From Asterionellopsis glacialis (lineage: Eukaryota > Bacillariophyta > Plagiogrammaphyceae > Rhaphoneidales > Asterionellopsidaceae): DNA of 17,358 bases. The stretch is taken from NCBI GenBank assembly GCA_014885115.2, contig WKLE02000035.1, forward strand, positions 4,416 through 21,773, in the 5' to 3' direction. The notes under the pieces were generated by a model that did no database searches, had not been told where the DNA came from, and was given only the letters and a program-made list of their open reading frames with translations. Below, one piece after another: positions 16,789 to 17,358 of this stretch; positions within the stretch are counted from its first letter, which is position 1; each line of letters opens with the position of its first letter. The position numbers and the translations under genes were made by a program.

Positions 16789-17358
16789 ATGACGATGATG
16801 TGTTCGTGGTTGTTATTGTTATTCTTTTCCCTGTGCAACCTCTGCAATGTTCGTGGGCAACCAACTAGTGCACCTACATGGTCCAATACAATCGTTCGTC
16901 CGGAGGGGTCTACGTTGATTTTGACGGAAAATCAATACATCGTAAGTGGTGAAGGAATTTATTTACCTACGTATAAAATGCATTTTCGACAGGAAGCGAA
17001 TGGTAATTTAATTCTGTTTCGAAGTATTAGTGGAGGACAAGAACAAGTATTTTGGGAAACAGGTGTTGACAATGACGAAGACGATTATTATACTATATTA
17101 CAAGGAAACGGTGATTTAATTACATGGCAGGGTCTACGTGAAGATCCAAAGGAAGTTGTTTGGAAATCAGCAACAGCCTTGGGCGAAGGGGACTTTTTCG
17201 TAGGTTTAATTCCGGTTGTTGGTGGCGCAATTCCAACTAAATTTGCTATTTTTCGTGGAACGTCACCATTAGATGTTGATGAACTAGAGTGGACATCAGA
17301 AGAGTCAGGAATTTCATATACATATGTACCAACAGCAGTGCCTACTATTGTTACGGAA
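16789..17358 (+). CDS. Secreted protein with bulb-lectin-like (beta-prism II) domain, 5' part
   Basis: The frame is open from the ATG at 16789 to the window end (190 residues seen), so the gene is truncated by the edge. Residues 1-23 form a clear signal peptide (L-L-L-L-F-F-S-L-C core) ending before Q-P-T-S-A-P-T. Residues ~40-172 resemble a bulb-type lectin domain: E-A-N-G-N-L-I-L-F with V-F-W-E-T-G, then L-Q-G-N-G-D-L-I-T-W with V-V-W-K-S, then a weaker third block ending L-E-W-T-S. This is the threefold pattern of mannose-binding B-lectins, whose sugar motif is Q-x-D-x-N-x-V-x-Y. Here the residues are substituted (for example N and D swapped), so sugar binding is uncertain. The end, P-T-A-V-P-T, may start a Pro/Thr linker to another domain. 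Likely a cell-wall or extracellular protein. ATGs at 16795 and 16798 are alternative starts that leave the signal peptide intact. Confidence 0.82.
   Translation, partial: MTMMCSWLLLLFFSLCNLCNVRGQPTSAPTWSNTIVRPEGSTLILTENQYIVSGEGIYLPTYKMHFRQEANGNLILFRSISGGQEQVFWETGVDNDEDDYYTILQGNGDLITWQGLREDPKEVVWKSATALGEGDFFVGLIPVVGGAIPTKFAIFRGTSPLDVDELEWTSEESGISYTYVPTAVPTIVTE

Noticed and set aside
1..17358. tRNA or rRNA genes, CRISPR arrays, bacterial operons or autonomous transposons
   Set aside because: I saw no cloverleaf-type sequence, regular spacer arrays, transposase or reverse transcriptase motifs, or terminal repeats. The gene structure is eukaryotic.

Overview
The window looks like nuclear DNA of a stramenopile alga, most probably a diatom. 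Three observations support this. Genes are well spaced on both strands and carry short GT-AG introns (77, 149 and 150 bp). Two proteins begin with a signal peptide followed by an S-F-x-F-V-[IV]-P-R motif, which resembles the ASAFAP-type plastid entry signal of diatoms. A pseudogene matches what I remember of an uncharacterised diatom multi-pass membrane protein family. The species cannot be fixed from the sequence alone.

Layout, left to right. (1) 1-518 is a mostly non-coding edge with a 14-bp tandem repeat. (2) 519-1633 (+) is a two-exon gene for a membrane-anchored protein with two tandem 100-residue domains of unknown function. (3) 2192-6559 (-) is a 1455-residue plastid-targeted coiled-coil protein with a proline-rich tail. 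(4) 6560-7566 is non-coding and rich in GTACCWGGTAC palindromes. (5) 7567-8126 (-) is a broken membrane-protein gene that starts exactly at the stop codon of, and in the same frame as, (6) a nucleoside hydrolase at 8127-9395 (-). (7) 9913-10478 (+) is a small catalytic subunit of tRNA-splicing endonuclease with one intron. (8) 10874-15655 (-) is one gene formed by joining two long reading frames across a 150-bp phase-0 intron. It gives a 1543-residue plastid-targeted coiled-coil protein ending in an atypical protein kinase domain. (9) 16789-17358 (+) is the start of a secreted protein with a bulb-lectin-like domain, cut by the window edge.

The most unusual content is the pair of plastid-targeted coiled-coil proteins. 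They share their targeting signal, an N-terminal S-E-A-L-E motif and an A-A-[RK]-Y ... A-I-R-E segment, so they are paralogues lying about 4.3 kb apart. One carries an atypical kinase at its C-terminus; the other carries a proline-rich tail with three copies of a short basic motif. Together they suggest a plastid scaffold-and-kinase system that I do not recognise as described. The other genes appear to be unrelated housekeeping or surface genes.
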